Assembly (NCBI RefSeq): GCF_015704895.1
Contig: NZ_JADQWB010000001.1
Location: 372,001-436,000 of the forward strand
DNA length: 64,000 nt
DNA from: Agrobacterium leguminum
GTDB taxonomy: Bacteria > Pseudomonadota > Alphaproteobacteria > Rhizobiales > Rhizobiaceae
Reading direction: 5' to 3'
The translations under genes and the position numbers were made by a program. The first letter of the stretch is position 1. Every line of letters begins with the position of its first letter. This document shows positions 10,921 through 20,900 of the stretch, in pieces. The notes beneath the pieces were generated by a model. It was not told the DNA's origin. It searched no databases and worked only from the letters and a program-made list of their open reading frames with translations.

Positions 10921-11900
10921 TCGATGGCCGCGAAAGCGGCCTCGATCACCTCCGGGCCAGCGCCCGGCCGGGTGGCGTCGCTGGAGAGGATTTGCCGGAA
11001 ACGGCGCGCGCCGGGCATGCCCTGAAACAGACCGACCATGTGGCGGGTGACGTGGTTGAGACGTCCGCCCGCTGCGATATAGTCGGCGGCATAGGCCATC
11101 ATAGCGTCACGCAGCGCTATCCAGTCCGGCTGGCGAGCCTCTTCGCCATAGATGCGATGGTCGACATCGGCAAGAATGGACGTGTTGTGATAAGCGGCAC
11201 GGCCGAGCATCACGCCATCCATATGCTGGAGATGCCCGCTCGCCTGATCGAGATCGGCGATACCGCCATTGATGCCGATAAAGACATCGGGGTTTTCCCG
11301 CTTCATGCGATAGACGAGATCATAATCGAGCGGCGGCACTTCGCGGTTTTCCTTTGGCGAAAGCCCCTGCAGCCAGGCTTTTCGCGCATGAACCCAGACC
11401 GCGTCCGCGCCCGCCGCAACAACCCGCTTCAGAAAATCCGGCAGGACCGCTTCCGGCTGCTGATCGTCCACTCCGATCCGGCATTTCACCGCAACCGGCA
11501 CGCGGGCGACAGCCTTCATCGCGGTGACACATTGCGCCACCACCTCCGGTTCACGCATCAGGCAGGCGCCGAAGGTACCGGATTGCACCCGATCCGACGG
11601 ACAGCCGACATTGAGGTTGATCTCGTCATATCCGTAATCGCCGGCGATCCGCACCGCCTCGGCGAGCTTGGCCGGATCCGATCCGCCAAGCTGCAGCGCG
11701 ACGGGATGTTCCTCAGGGTGATAACCGAGCAGCCTGTCGCGCTGGCCATGGATGATGGCGTCGGCGACGATCATTTCGGTATAAAGCAGCGCACGCTTCG
11801 ACAATTGCCGGTGCAGAAATCTGCAGCGGGTATCGGTCCAGTCGATCATGGGGGCCACGGCGAAGATTTTTTCGCCGTTTGCAAGCGCTTGTCTGTACAT
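10890..11900 (-). CDS. dusA: tRNA-dihydrouridine synthase A
   Basis: DusA is an FMN-dependent enzyme that reduces uridine to dihydrouridine in the D-loop of tRNAs. The 336-aa protein begins FAVAPMIDWTDTRCRFLHRQ, typical of the family, and contains NLNVGCPSDRVQSGTFGACL, which includes the catalytic cysteine and is specific for the DusA branch. The motifs KCRIGVDD and GINGGIADLDQA complete the TIM barrel and FMN-phosphate site. It converges on the DUF72 gene and shares a hairpin with it. Confidence 0.95.
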   Translation of the reverse strand: MYRQALANGEKIFAVAPMIDWTDTRCRFLHRQLSKRALLYTEMIVADAIIHGQRDRLLGYHPEEHPVALQLGGSDPAKLAEAVRIAGDYGYDEINLNVGCPSDRVQSGTFGACLMREPEVVAQCVTAMKAVARVPVAVKCRIGVDDQQPEAVLPDFLKRVVAAGADAVWVHARKAWLQGLSPKENREVPPLDYDLVYRMKRENPDVFIGINGGIADLDQASGHLQHMDGVMLGRAAYHNTSILADVDHRIYGEEARQPDWIALRDAMMAYAADYIAAGGRLNHVTRHMVGLFQGMPGARRFRQILSSDATRPGAGPEVIEAAFAAIDFSPTKDMAG

Positions 11901-12037
11901 GGATTAACCTCTTTGCGCCGGCTTCTACAGCAAAGGACCGTAAAAAGCCAGTTTTGCAGGCAGGGTCATTTTGAACTGGAAATCGCCCCGGAATCGCGGG
12001 ACAAGAATTGCACCGAAAAAGACGATAGGAAATCCAC

Positions 12038-12727
12038 ATGGCCGCCACCGTCATCCCCGCTCCGAAACCCGTTCTCCTGCCCGTGGAAGGCACGGGCGAT
12101 CTGTTCCCCGTACGGCGGGTCTATTGCGTCGGCCGCAATTATGCCGATCACGCCATTGAGATGGGCCACGATCCCTCGCGCGAGCCGCCCTTTTATTTCC
12201 AGAAAAACCCGGACAATCTGCTGCCCGCCGGTCAGGACTTCCCCTACCCGCCGCTGTCATCGAATGTGCACTACGAAGTCGAGTGTGTCGTGGTTCTGAA
12301 AAGCGGCGGTGCCGATATCCCGGCCTCCGAGGCGCTGGGCCATGTCTGGGGTTATGCCGTCGGCATAGACATGACCCGTCGCGACCTGCAGGACGGCCTG
12401 AAGAAGATGGGCCGCTCCTGGGAAGGCGCGAAGGCCTTCGAATATTCCGCACCGGTCTCCCCCATCGTCCCAGCAGACAGGATCGGCCATCCCGCTACCG
12501 GTGCGATCTGGCTCGACGTCAATGGCGAACGCAAGCAGACGGGCGATCTTGCCCAGATGATCTGGAAGGTGCCGGAAGTGATTGCCGAGCTTTCCAAGCT
12601 GTTCACGCTTACCGCCGGTGACGTCATCATGACCGGCACGCCGGCCGGCGTCGGCCCCATCGTGCGTGGCGACCGGATCGAATGCGGCGTCGAGGGTATC
12701 GGCACGCTGGGCGTCACGGTTGCCTGA
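12038..12727 (+). CDS. Fumarylacetoacetate hydrolase family protein
   Basis: The 229-aa protein belongs to the FAH superfamily of metal-dependent hydrolases, hydratases and decarboxylases acting on 2-keto acids. Visible blocks are VYCVGRNYADHAIEMGH, FQKNPDNLLPAG, VHYEVECVVVLK (metal-binding glutamates), GYAVGIDMTRRDLQ and DVIMTGTPAGVGPIVRGD. The single-domain size and these blocks resemble acylpyruvate hydrolase or oxaloacetate decarboxylase members (FAHD1-like), but the substrate cannot be fixed from sequence. It is followed 32 bases later by a gamma carbonic anhydrase gene, probably in one transcript. Confidence 0.9.
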   Translation: MAATVIPAPKPVLLPVEGTGDLFPVRRVYCVGRNYADHAIEMGHDPSREPPFYFQKNPDNLLPAGQDFPYPPLSSNVHYEVECVVVLKSGGADIPASEALGHVWGYAVGIDMTRRDLQDGLKKMGRSWEGAKAFEYSAPVSPIVPADRIGHPATGAIWLDVNGERKQTGDLAQMIWKVPEVIAELSKLFTLTAGDVIMTGTPAGVGPIVRGDRIECGVEGIGTLGVTVA

Positions 12728-12759
12728 GGCCGTCGAAGAACAAAAGGGAGGACACCACC

Positions 12760-13293
12760 ATGCCGCTTTACCGCCTCGCCGACCGGGTGCCACAGACCCC
12801 TGCGCCTGATCGCTATTGGGTTGCCCCCGACGCCAATGTCATCGGCTCGGTGACGCTCGGCGAGGATGTCGGCATCTGGTTCGGCGCAACGCTGCGCGGC
12901 GATAACGAGCCGATCAGCATCGGGCGCGGCACCAATATTCAGGAGGGCGTGATGGTGCATAGCGATCCCGGTTTTCCCGCCGTCATCGGCGAAATGTGCA
13001 CCATCGGCCACCATGCCATCGTGCATGGCTGCACCATTGGCGACAATTCGCTCATCGGCATGGGCGCGACGATCCTGAATGGCGCAAAAATCGGCCGCAA
13101 CTGCCTCGTCGGCGCCAATGCGCTGGTGACGGAGGGCAAGGAATTTCCGGACAATTCCCTGATTGTCGGCTCGCCGGCGCGCGCCATCCGGACGCTGGAT
13201 GATGAGGCCGCCGCGGGGCTTCGCCGCTCGGCGGAAAAATACATCGAAAACTGGAAGCGTTTTTCGAAAGATCTGGCGATCATCGAAGGATAG
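12760..13293 (+). CDS. Gamma carbonic anhydrase family protein
   Basis: This 177-aa protein is a left-handed beta-helix of hexapeptide repeats. The N-terminal part (WVAPDANVIGSVTLGEDVGI) is typical of the YrdA/CaiE-like gamma carbonic anhydrases, and the putative metal-binding histidines occur in VMVHSD and IGHHAIVHGCTIGDN. Members reversibly hydrate CO2 or have uncertain activity. The ATG at 12760 is chosen because GGGAGGA lies 8 bases upstream. Close spacing to the FAH gene suggests co-transcription. A GC-rich hairpin (GGCGGGC / GCCCGCC, 13299-13318) separates it from the convergent zur. Confidence 0.9.
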   Translation: MPLYRLADRVPQTPAPDRYWVAPDANVIGSVTLGEDVGIWFGATLRGDNEPISIGRGTNIQEGVMVHSDPGFPAVIGEMCTIGHHAIVHGCTIGDNSLIGMGATILNGAKIGRNCLVGANALVTEGKEFPDNSLIVGSPARAIRTLDDEAAAGLRRSAEKYIENWKRFSKDLAIIEG

Positions 13294-13329
13294 GAAACGG
13301 CGGGCATCCACGCCCGCCCTGCCGTGAGA

Positions 13330-13743
13330 CTAAGCCGAGCAGGCGGCGCAGAGGCCGCGAATTTCAATGGTGGTCTTTTCCGCCTTGAACTTGCTGTCCT
13401 TCACCCAGCGCTCGAGGCGGTGGTCGATTTCATGATCGTGGAATTCCGTCACCTGCCCGCAGGATTCGCAGATGGCGAAAGCCACCGTGCCATGGTGGTG
13501 CGAGCAGCACTCCGCCTGCGTATGGGTGCAGGCGACAAAGGCGTTGAGGCTCTCAAGCCGGTGCACGAGACCAAACTCAACCAGCTTTTCCAGCGCCCGG
13601 TAAACCTGCAGCGGCGCACGAAAACCCTCATCCCGTAGCTTGTCGAGGATCATATAGGCGCTGAGCGGCTGATGCGCGTTTGAGAGGGCATTCATGACCA
13701 GCGACTGGTTCTTGGTGAGGTTCTGCTGGGTCTGCGCATTCAT
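13330..13743 (-). CDS. zur: Zinc uptake regulator Zur (Fur family)
   Basis: Zur represses zinc uptake genes when zinc is plentiful. The 137-aa protein has a winged-helix N-terminal domain (ALSNAHQPLSAYMILDKL) and a Fur-type dimerisation domain with metal sites: CSHHHGTVAFAICESCGQV, followed by HDHEIDHRLERW and a final CAACSA. The CxxC pairs fit the structural zinc site. It is the last gene of znuC-znuB-zur, overlapping znuB by 4 bases, so it should be under its own control through the boxes upstream of znuC. A Fur or Mur identity is less likely given this context. Confidence 0.93.
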   Translation of the reverse strand: MNAQTQQNLTKNQSLVMNALSNAHQPLSAYMILDKLRDEGFRAPLQVYRALEKLVEFGLVHRLESLNAFVACTHTQAECCSHHHGTVAFAICESCGQVTEFHDHEIDHRLERWVKDSKFKAEKTTIEIRGLCAACSA

Positions 13744-14558
13744 GATTTGCCTCCTTCATCCGCGGCGCGGGAAAAACCCGGCGCCGGCAACAGGCTTATA
13801 ACGAAGAGGATAACCGCGGCAACCACGATGGATGGGCCGGACGGCGTATCGTAACTGAGCGAGCCGAACAGGCCGCCGACAACGGCGACCGCGCCGATCA
13901 GCGAAGCCACCACCGCCATCACCTCAGGCGTCGCGGAAAAGCGTCTGGCGGTCGCCGCCGGTATGATCAGCAACGACGTGATGAGCATGATGCCGACCAC
14001 CTTCATGGCAATTGCGATCACCAGCGCCATCAACAGCGTGAAGATCAGCTTTGCGCGCTCCGGGTTCAACCCCTCGGCCTCGGCCAGCTCCGTATTGACG
14101 GTGGAGGCAAGCAGCGACCGCCACAGGAACACCATTGAGACGATGACCACCAGCCCGCCGCCCCAGATCAGGGCGATATCGCTGCGGGTAACGGCGAGAA
14201 TATCGCCGAACAGGAACGAGACGAGATCGATGCGCACCCAGCTCATGAAAGCGACGATGACGAGTCCTATCGCCAGTGCCGAATGGGACAAGATGCCAAG
14301 CAGCGCATCGGCGGAGAGCGCCTGACGCCGTTGCAAAAAGAGCAACAGGATCGACACGGCCGACGCCACCAAAAAGACGCTGACGATGAGGTTGAGCTGC
14401 AACAGCAGCGACAGCGCGACGCCGAGCAGCGCCGAATGGGCCATCGTATCGCCGAAATAGGCCATGCGACGCCAGACGACGAAACAGCCGAGAGGACCGG
14501 CAGTGAGCGCAACGCCAATACCGGCGACCATGGCGCGAACGAAGAAATCGTCAAACAT
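13740..14558 (-). CDS. znuB: Zinc ABC transporter permease ZnuB
   Basis: ZnuB is the membrane channel of the high-affinity zinc importer. The 272-aa protein starts MFDDFFVRAMVAGIGVALTA, has several hydrophobic helices and matches the ABC-3 permease family (CFVVWRRMAYFGDTMAHSAL, and LIIPAATARRFSATPEVMAV near the C-terminus). The ATG at 14558 is chosen because it overlaps the end of znuC by 8 bases and because the upstream extension is only the znuC His-rich tail read in another frame. It is followed by zur with overlapping codons. Confidence 0.94.
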   Translation of the reverse strand: MFDDFFVRAMVAGIGVALTAGPLGCFVVWRRMAYFGDTMAHSALLGVALSLLLQLNLIVSVFLVASAVSILLLFLQRRQALSADALLGILSHSALAIGLVIVAFMSWVRIDLVSFLFGDILAVTRSDIALIWGGGLVVIVSMVFLWRSLLASTVNTELAEAEGLNPERAKLIFTLLMALVIAIAMKVVGIMLITSLLIIPAATARRFSATPEVMAVVASLIGAVAVVGGLFGSLSYDTPSGPSIVVAAVILFVISLLPAPGFSRAADEGGKS

Positions 14559-15465
14559 GGCGCTCTCCCTGTCCGTGCCTGGATGGCGTATGTCCCTCAT
14601 GCTCATGGCCGCAGCCGCATTCGTCATGGCTGTCGTGACGGTGGCCGTGGTCATGCATATGATGGTGCCCATCCTCGGGGTGGCAATGATCGGTCACCGA
14701 ACCATCCGCATGCTGCACCCGGCCATCGGGCAGATGGGTATGATCGTGATGGTGGCTATAGACCGCGAGCGCCTTGGCTGCGGCGCCGCCGAACAGCCGC
14801 ATATATTCCGGGCTCTGGCTCACCGCCTGCGGCGTGCCCCGGCAGCAGACATGGCCGTTCAGGCATATGACGGTATCTGTTTCGGCCATCACCACATGCA
14901 GGTCATGCGAGATTAACAGAATTCCGCAATTATTTGAATTTCTGATATTTTTTATCAGGTCATAGAGCGCGATCTCGCCGGAGAAATCGACACCCTGCAC
15001 GGGCTCGTCAAGAACCAACAGATCGGGTTTGCGGGCGATGGCGCGGGCCAGAAGCGCGCGCTGGAACTCGCCGCCGGAAAGGTGCTGCACTTCCGCATTG
15101 GCGAGATGCGCAATGCCCGTCGCATTCAGCGCCGCATCGATTTCGCGGGCTGGCAGCGGCCCGGTCAGCGTCATCAGCCGCCGCACCGAAAGCGGCATGG
15201 TCCAGTCCACGGAAAGCTTCTGCGGCACATAACCGACCTTCAGACCGGCAATGCGCGAAACCTCGCCCTCGGTCGGCTTCACGACGCCGATCGCCATTTT
15301 CGCACTGGTGGATTTGCCGGAACCGTTCGGCCCGATCAGCGTGACGATCTCGCCTTTGCTGACGGAAAACTCCACGCCGCGCACCAGCCAGCGGCCGTTG
15401 CGCTGCACGCCGGCATTGGCAAGGGAAACCAGTATCTCTTTGCCCCGATGGGCGGAATGAAGCAT
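14551..15465 (-). CDS. znuC: Zinc ABC transporter ATP-binding protein ZnuC with His-rich tail
   Basis: ZnuC powers zinc import. The ATPase domain (about residues 10-235) has Walker A GPNGSGKST, signature HLSGGEFQRALLARAIA and Walker B LLVLDEPVQGVD. The 304-aa length exceeds the usual 250 or so because of a C-terminal tail of about 65 residues packed with histidine (for example DGHHHMHDHGHRHDSHDE and CGCGHEHEGH), a likely cytoplasmic zinc-binding segment. It heads the znuC-znuB-zur operon and diverges from znuA across candidate Zur boxes. Confidence 0.95.
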   Translation of the reverse strand: MLHSAHRGKEILVSLANAGVQRNGRWLVRGVEFSVSKGEIVTLIGPNGSGKSTSAKMAIGVVKPTEGEVSRIAGLKVGYVPQKLSVDWTMPLSVRRLMTLTGPLPAREIDAALNATGIAHLANAEVQHLSGGEFQRALLARAIARKPDLLVLDEPVQGVDFSGEIALYDLIKNIRNSNNCGILLISHDLHVVMAETDTVICLNGHVCCRGTPQAVSQSPEYMRLFGGAAAKALAVYSHHHDHTHLPDGRVQHADGSVTDHCHPEDGHHHMHDHGHRHDSHDECGCGHEHEGHTPSRHGQGERHV

Positions 15466-15507
15466 GGGATTGTCCGTTCGGCGATGTTGCTTACCGCTAT
15501 TGCATAC

Positions 15508-15520
15508 GTTATAGAGTTAC
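15508..15520. promoter_or_regulatory. Candidate Zur box, znuC side
   Basis: GTTATAGAGTTAC matches the alphaproteobacterial Zur core GTTAT-N3-ATAAC at 8 of 10 positions. It lies 43 bases upstream of the znuC start in the 95-base znuC/znuA gap. Confidence 0.5.
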
Positions 15521-15529
15521 GCAATAAAT

Positions 15530-15542
15530 GTAATAACATAAC
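15530..15542. promoter_or_regulatory. Candidate Zur box, znuA side
   Basis: GTAATAACATAAC matches the Zur core GTTAT-N3-ATAAC at 9 of 10 positions. It lies 19 bases upstream of the znuA start, where bound Zur would block transcription or translation initiation. Confidence 0.6.
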
Positions 15543-15560
15543 TATACTTCTTCAAGTGGA

Positions 15561-16562
15561 GTGCATTTCATGAAATCGTTCCTGATCCCGCTCATGGCAT
15601 CGGTGGCAATAGCGGCCGCCGCTTCCGGCGCCACCGCCGCGCCCGATGTCGTGGTCTCGATCAAGCCCGTTCATTCCCTCGTCGCCGCCATCATGCGGGG
15701 CGTCGGCGAACCACAGCTCATCGTCGAGGGCGCGGCTTCGCCGCATACCTATAATCTCAGACCGTCCAATGCCCGCAAGCTGGAAAAGGCCGATGTGGTC
15801 TTCTGGGTTGGGCCGGGACTGGAAGCATTCCTGGAAAAGCCGCTCGAAGCGCTTGCCAGCAAGGCAACCGTGGTGGAACTGGAAGACGCAAAGGGTCTGG
15901 AAAAGCTGCCCTTCCGCGAAGGCGGCCCCTTTGAAGCACATGACCATGGCGATGAAGGCCACGAGACGCATGACGGCCATGCTGAAGAGGAAGGCGCGCA
16001 CGATCATGGACACGACCATGCGGAGGGTCACGAGGACCATGACCACGGTGCATATGACACCCATCTCTGGCTCGATCCCGCCAATGCCAAGGCCATGGCG
16101 CAGACGATAGAAACCGCGCTGATCGCGGCCGATGCCGGCAATGCCGCGACCTATCAGGCCAATACCAAAAAACTGATCGACGACCTCGATGCGCTCGACG
16201 CCGAACTCAAGGAAACGGTCAAGCCGGTGAAGGACAAGCCCTTCATCGTCTTCCACGATGCCTATCAATATTTCGAGCATCGTTACGGCGTGAAGACGGC
16301 GGGGTCGATCACCGTCAGCCCCGAAACCCTGCCGGGTGCGGACCGCGTCAAGCAGATGCAGGAAAAGGTTCGCCAGCTCGGCGCAACCTGCGTCTTCGCT
16401 GAACCGCAATTCGAGCCGAAGCTGATTTCGGTCATTACCGAAGGCACCGCCGCGAAATCGGCGACGCTCGATCCGGAGGCAGCGACACTGGAACCCGGCC
16501 CGGACCTCTATTTCAAGCTGATGCGCGGCATTGCAGGCTCGCTGAAGGATTGCCTGTCCTGA
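15561..16562 (+). CDS. znuA: Periplasmic zinc-binding protein ZnuA
   Basis: ZnuA captures zinc in the periplasm and delivers it to ZnuBC. The 333-aa protein has a signal peptide (MKSFLIPLMASVAIAAAASG, cleavage probably near ATAA), metal-site histidines in VSIKPVHSLVAAIM, SPHTYNLRP and IVFHDAYQYFEHRYGV, and a His/Asp/Glu-rich loop of about 40 residues (for example AHDHGDEGHETHDGHAEEE) that is characteristic of zinc rather than manganese binders. It is transcribed away from znuCB-zur. Confidence 0.96.
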   Translation: MHFMKSFLIPLMASVAIAAAASGATAAPDVVVSIKPVHSLVAAIMRGVGEPQLIVEGAASPHTYNLRPSNARKLEKADVVFWVGPGLEAFLEKPLEALASKATVVELEDAKGLEKLPFREGGPFEAHDHGDEGHETHDGHAEEEGAHDHGHDHAEGHEDHDHGAYDTHLWLDPANAKAMAQTIETALIAADAGNAATYQANTKKLIDDLDALDAELKETVKPVKDKPFIVFHDAYQYFEHRYGVKTAGSITVSPETLPGADRVKQMQEKVRQLGATCVFAEPQFEPKLISVITEGTAAKSATLDPEAATLEPGPDLYFKLMRGIAGSLKDCLS

Positions 16563-16756
16563 TGCGCATTGCCGCCCCTAACGCCCCGCTTCCGTCATTC
16601 CGGCTTTGAACCGGAATACGGCCGAGGCGTAAATGATCGGAAGAATACATATTTCAAACCAGTTACTTGCACTTGAAATATAAAGTACCGCATAAGGAAC
16701 GGAGGCGCGACAATCGCTGGGTGGAGACGTCGCGCCATCAATCGCAAATCGGCTCG

Positions 16757-18313
<1,557 letters not shown>

Positions 18314-20797
18314 ATGATTTCTTCTTCCTCGCCCGAAACCGTCATCGATCTGGCCGGGTCCTGGCGCCTGACCTCGGTGGAAGGAGACCACGCCACCCAG
18401 CTTTCCGTACCGGGCGATATTCACACCGCGCTCAAAAATGCGGGCATCATTCCAGATCCCTATCACGGCGCCAATGAGAAGGCGGTGCAATGGGTCGCGC
18501 AGCAGGACTGGATCCTCGAGCGAACCTTCATTCTCGATGAGGCGGATGCCAGCTGGTATCTCGATATCGACTACCTCGACACCGTCGCCATCGTCTTCGT
18601 CAACGACATCCCGGTGCTGAGCGCCGACAATTGTTTCCGCCGTTACCGCCCGGATGTTTCGCGGGTTGTGCGGCCGGGTGAAAACACCATCCGCATCCAT
18701 TTCCATTCCAACATCGCGGCCGGCGCGGAACGACAGGCACGACAGCCTTTCTATATTCCCTATCACCCCGGCAATTCGCCGATTGCCAATGGCAACATGC
18801 TGCGCAAGCCGCAATGCCATTTCGGCTGGGACTGGAATATCGCGATTGCGCCGCTCGGCCTTTACGGCAAAATCCTGCTGAAGCGCCTCGATACAGCCCG
18901 CATCGAACATATCGTCACCTCGCAGCATCATGTCGAAGGCGGCGTGGAACTGCATGTGGCCGTCACGCTGTTTGCCGAAGGCCCGGCGAGCCTGCCGGTC
19001 TATCTGTCGCTGAATGACGAAAGGCTCAGGCTCGATTGCGGCGTCGGCGCCGGTGAAACGGTGGTGCGCCACGTCTTCTTCGTGGAAAATCCGGAGCTCT
19101 GGTGGCCGGCCGGCAGTGGTGAACAGACGCTCTACACGCTGACGGTGGAATTGCCTGATGAGACAGTCACCCGCCAGATCGGCTTCAGGACCATCGAGCT
19201 TCTGACGGACAAGGACGAGGCCGGCAGCCGCTTTGCCTTCCGCATCAACGGCCGTGAAATCTTCTGCCGCGGCGCCAACTGGATCCCCGCCGATGCGCTT
19301 TATTCGCTGACCAGCCGGGAAAAGACCGAAGACATTCTCTGCTCTGCGGTCGAGGCCAATATGAACATGATCCGCGTCTGGGGCGGCGGGTTCTATGAGG
19401 AAGACTGGTTCTACGATCTCTGCGACCGCCTCGGCCTGCTGGTCTGGCAGGATTTCATGTTCGCCTGCAACCTTTACCCCTGCAGCGAGGACTTCCTCGA
19501 TAATGTCGAACACGAGGTCGACTATCAGGTTAAACGCCTCTCCTCCCATCCCTCCATCGCGCTCTGGTGCGGTGATAACGAGCTGGTGGGTGCGCTGACC
19601 TGGTTCGATGAATCCCGCAACAATCGCGACCGTTATCTCGTGGCCTATGACCGTCTGAACCGCACCATTGAACGGGCCCTGAAAAAAGCCGCTCCCGAAG
19701 CGCACTGGTGGCCATCGAGCCCCGCGTCGGGTTATCTCGACTATGGCGATGCCTGGCACGCGGATGGTTCCGGCGACATGCATTACTGGTCCGTCTGGCA
19801 CGAGAACAAGTCGTTCGACAATTATCGTTCGGTGAAACCGCGCTTCTGCTCCGAATTCGGGTTCCAGTCCTATACATCCATACCCGTCATCCGCACCTAC
19901 GCGGAAGACAGGGACATGAACATCGCCTCCCCGGTCATCGAGCTGCACCAGAAGAATGTCGGCGGCAATGAGCGGATTGCGGGCACCATGTTCCGTTACT
20001 TCCGCTTCCCGAAGGATTTCGAGAATTTCGTTTATCTCAGTCAGGTGCAGCAGGCGCTGGCCATCCGCACGGCCGTCGATTACTGGCGCTCGCTCAAGCC
20101 CCATTGCATGGGCACGCTTTATTGGCAGCTGAACGACACCTGGCCGGTCGCCTCATGGTCGAGCCTCGATTATGGCGGCCGCTGGAAAGCGCTGCATTAT
20201 GCCGCCCGTCGTTTCTTCCAGCCCGTCACGGTCTCGGCCATCCCTTCAGAAGATGGACGCCGGGTGAGCTTCTCCATGGTCAACGACACGGCCGAGGATG
20301 TGGAAATCGACATGAACATCGTTGCGCTGACCATGGACGGCAACCGCGTGCCACTGAAATCCGCCAATGGCACCTGCGCGACCGACAGGGCCGCCATGCT
20401 GACCGATATCGACATGGACAGCCTGCCTGATGGCGCCGTACTTGCCTGGAGCTTCATCGCGTCTAACGGCATGACCGGCGAAGGCCATCATGTGCGCGAT
20501 AGCTACAAGGCGCTGGAACTTCAGCCCGCCGGCCTGACATTCACCACCAACACACTGAAAAACGGCCAGTTCGAAATCGATGTCACCGCCACGGGTCTCG
20601 CCCTCTTCGTCATGCTGGAGGCAGATCAGCCCGGACGTTATTCCGACAATCTCTTCGATCTTGCCGCCGGCGAAACGCGCCGTATCATCTTCACCCCGAA
20701 AGCGGACGGCCCCCAGCCGCATTTCCGCATCTTCGATCTTCATACCTGCCAATCCTCGCCCAATCCCGGCATTGAAACCATGCGGAGAAAGGCATAA
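18314..20797 (+). CDS. Glycoside hydrolase family 2 protein, beta-mannosidase
   Basis: The 827-aa enzyme is a GH2 beta-mannosidase, predicted to release beta-mannose from the non-reducing end of oligosaccharides or glycoproteins. The N-terminal jelly-roll starts IDLAGSWRLTSVEGDHATQL with PGDIHTALKNAGIIPDPYHG, typical of mannosidases. The acid/base is Glu423 in CGDNELVGALTW and the nucleophile is Glu514 in SEFGFQSYTS. There is no signal peptide from the ATG at 18314, so it is probably cytoplasmic. It is followed about 100 bases later by an aldo/keto reductase on the same strand and is likely controlled by the divergent LacI-type regulator. Confidence 0.9.
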   Translation: MISSSSPETVIDLAGSWRLTSVEGDHATQLSVPGDIHTALKNAGIIPDPYHGANEKAVQWVAQQDWILERTFILDEADASWYLDIDYLDTVAIVFVNDIPVLSADNCFRRYRPDVSRVVRPGENTIRIHFHSNIAAGAERQARQPFYIPYHPGNSPIANGNMLRKPQCHFGWDWNIAIAPLGLYGKILLKRLDTARIEHIVTSQHHVEGGVELHVAVTLFAEGPASLPVYLSLNDERLRLDCGVGAGETVVRHVFFVENPELWWPAGSGEQTLYTLTVELPDETVTRQIGFRTIELLTDKDEAGSRFAFRINGREIFCRGANWIPADALYSLTSREKTEDILCSAVEANMNMIRVWGGGFYEEDWFYDLCDRLGLLVWQDFMFACNLYPCSEDFLDNVEHEVDYQVKRLSSHPSIALWCGDNELVGALTWFDESRNNRDRYLVAYDRLNRTIERALKKAAPEAHWWPSSPASGYLDYGDAWHADGSGDMHYWSVWHENKSFDNYRSVKPRFCSEFGFQSYTSIPVIRTYAEDRDMNIASPVIELHQKNVGGNERIAGTMFRYFRFPKDFENFVYLSQVQQALAIRTAVDYWRSLKPHCMGTLYWQLNDTWPVASWSSLDYGGRWKALHYAARRFFQPVTVSAIPSEDGRRVSFSMVNDTAEDVEIDMNIVALTMDGNRVPLKSANGTCATDRAAMLTDIDMDSLPDGAVLAWSFIASNGMTGEGHHVRDSYKALELQPAGLTFTTNTLKNGQFEIDVTATGLALFVMLEADQPGRYSDNLFDLAAGETRRIIFTPKADGPQPHFRIFDLHTCQSSPNPGIETMRRKA

Positions 20798-20900
20798 CCA
20801 TCCCTCTCGGGAATGACAGGTGAACCCACGCCTGTCTTCATCGGTTCAAAAGGTTGCCGGGTTCTCCGGCAGCCAGTCATCAGCAAGCGGAGGAAGACCC

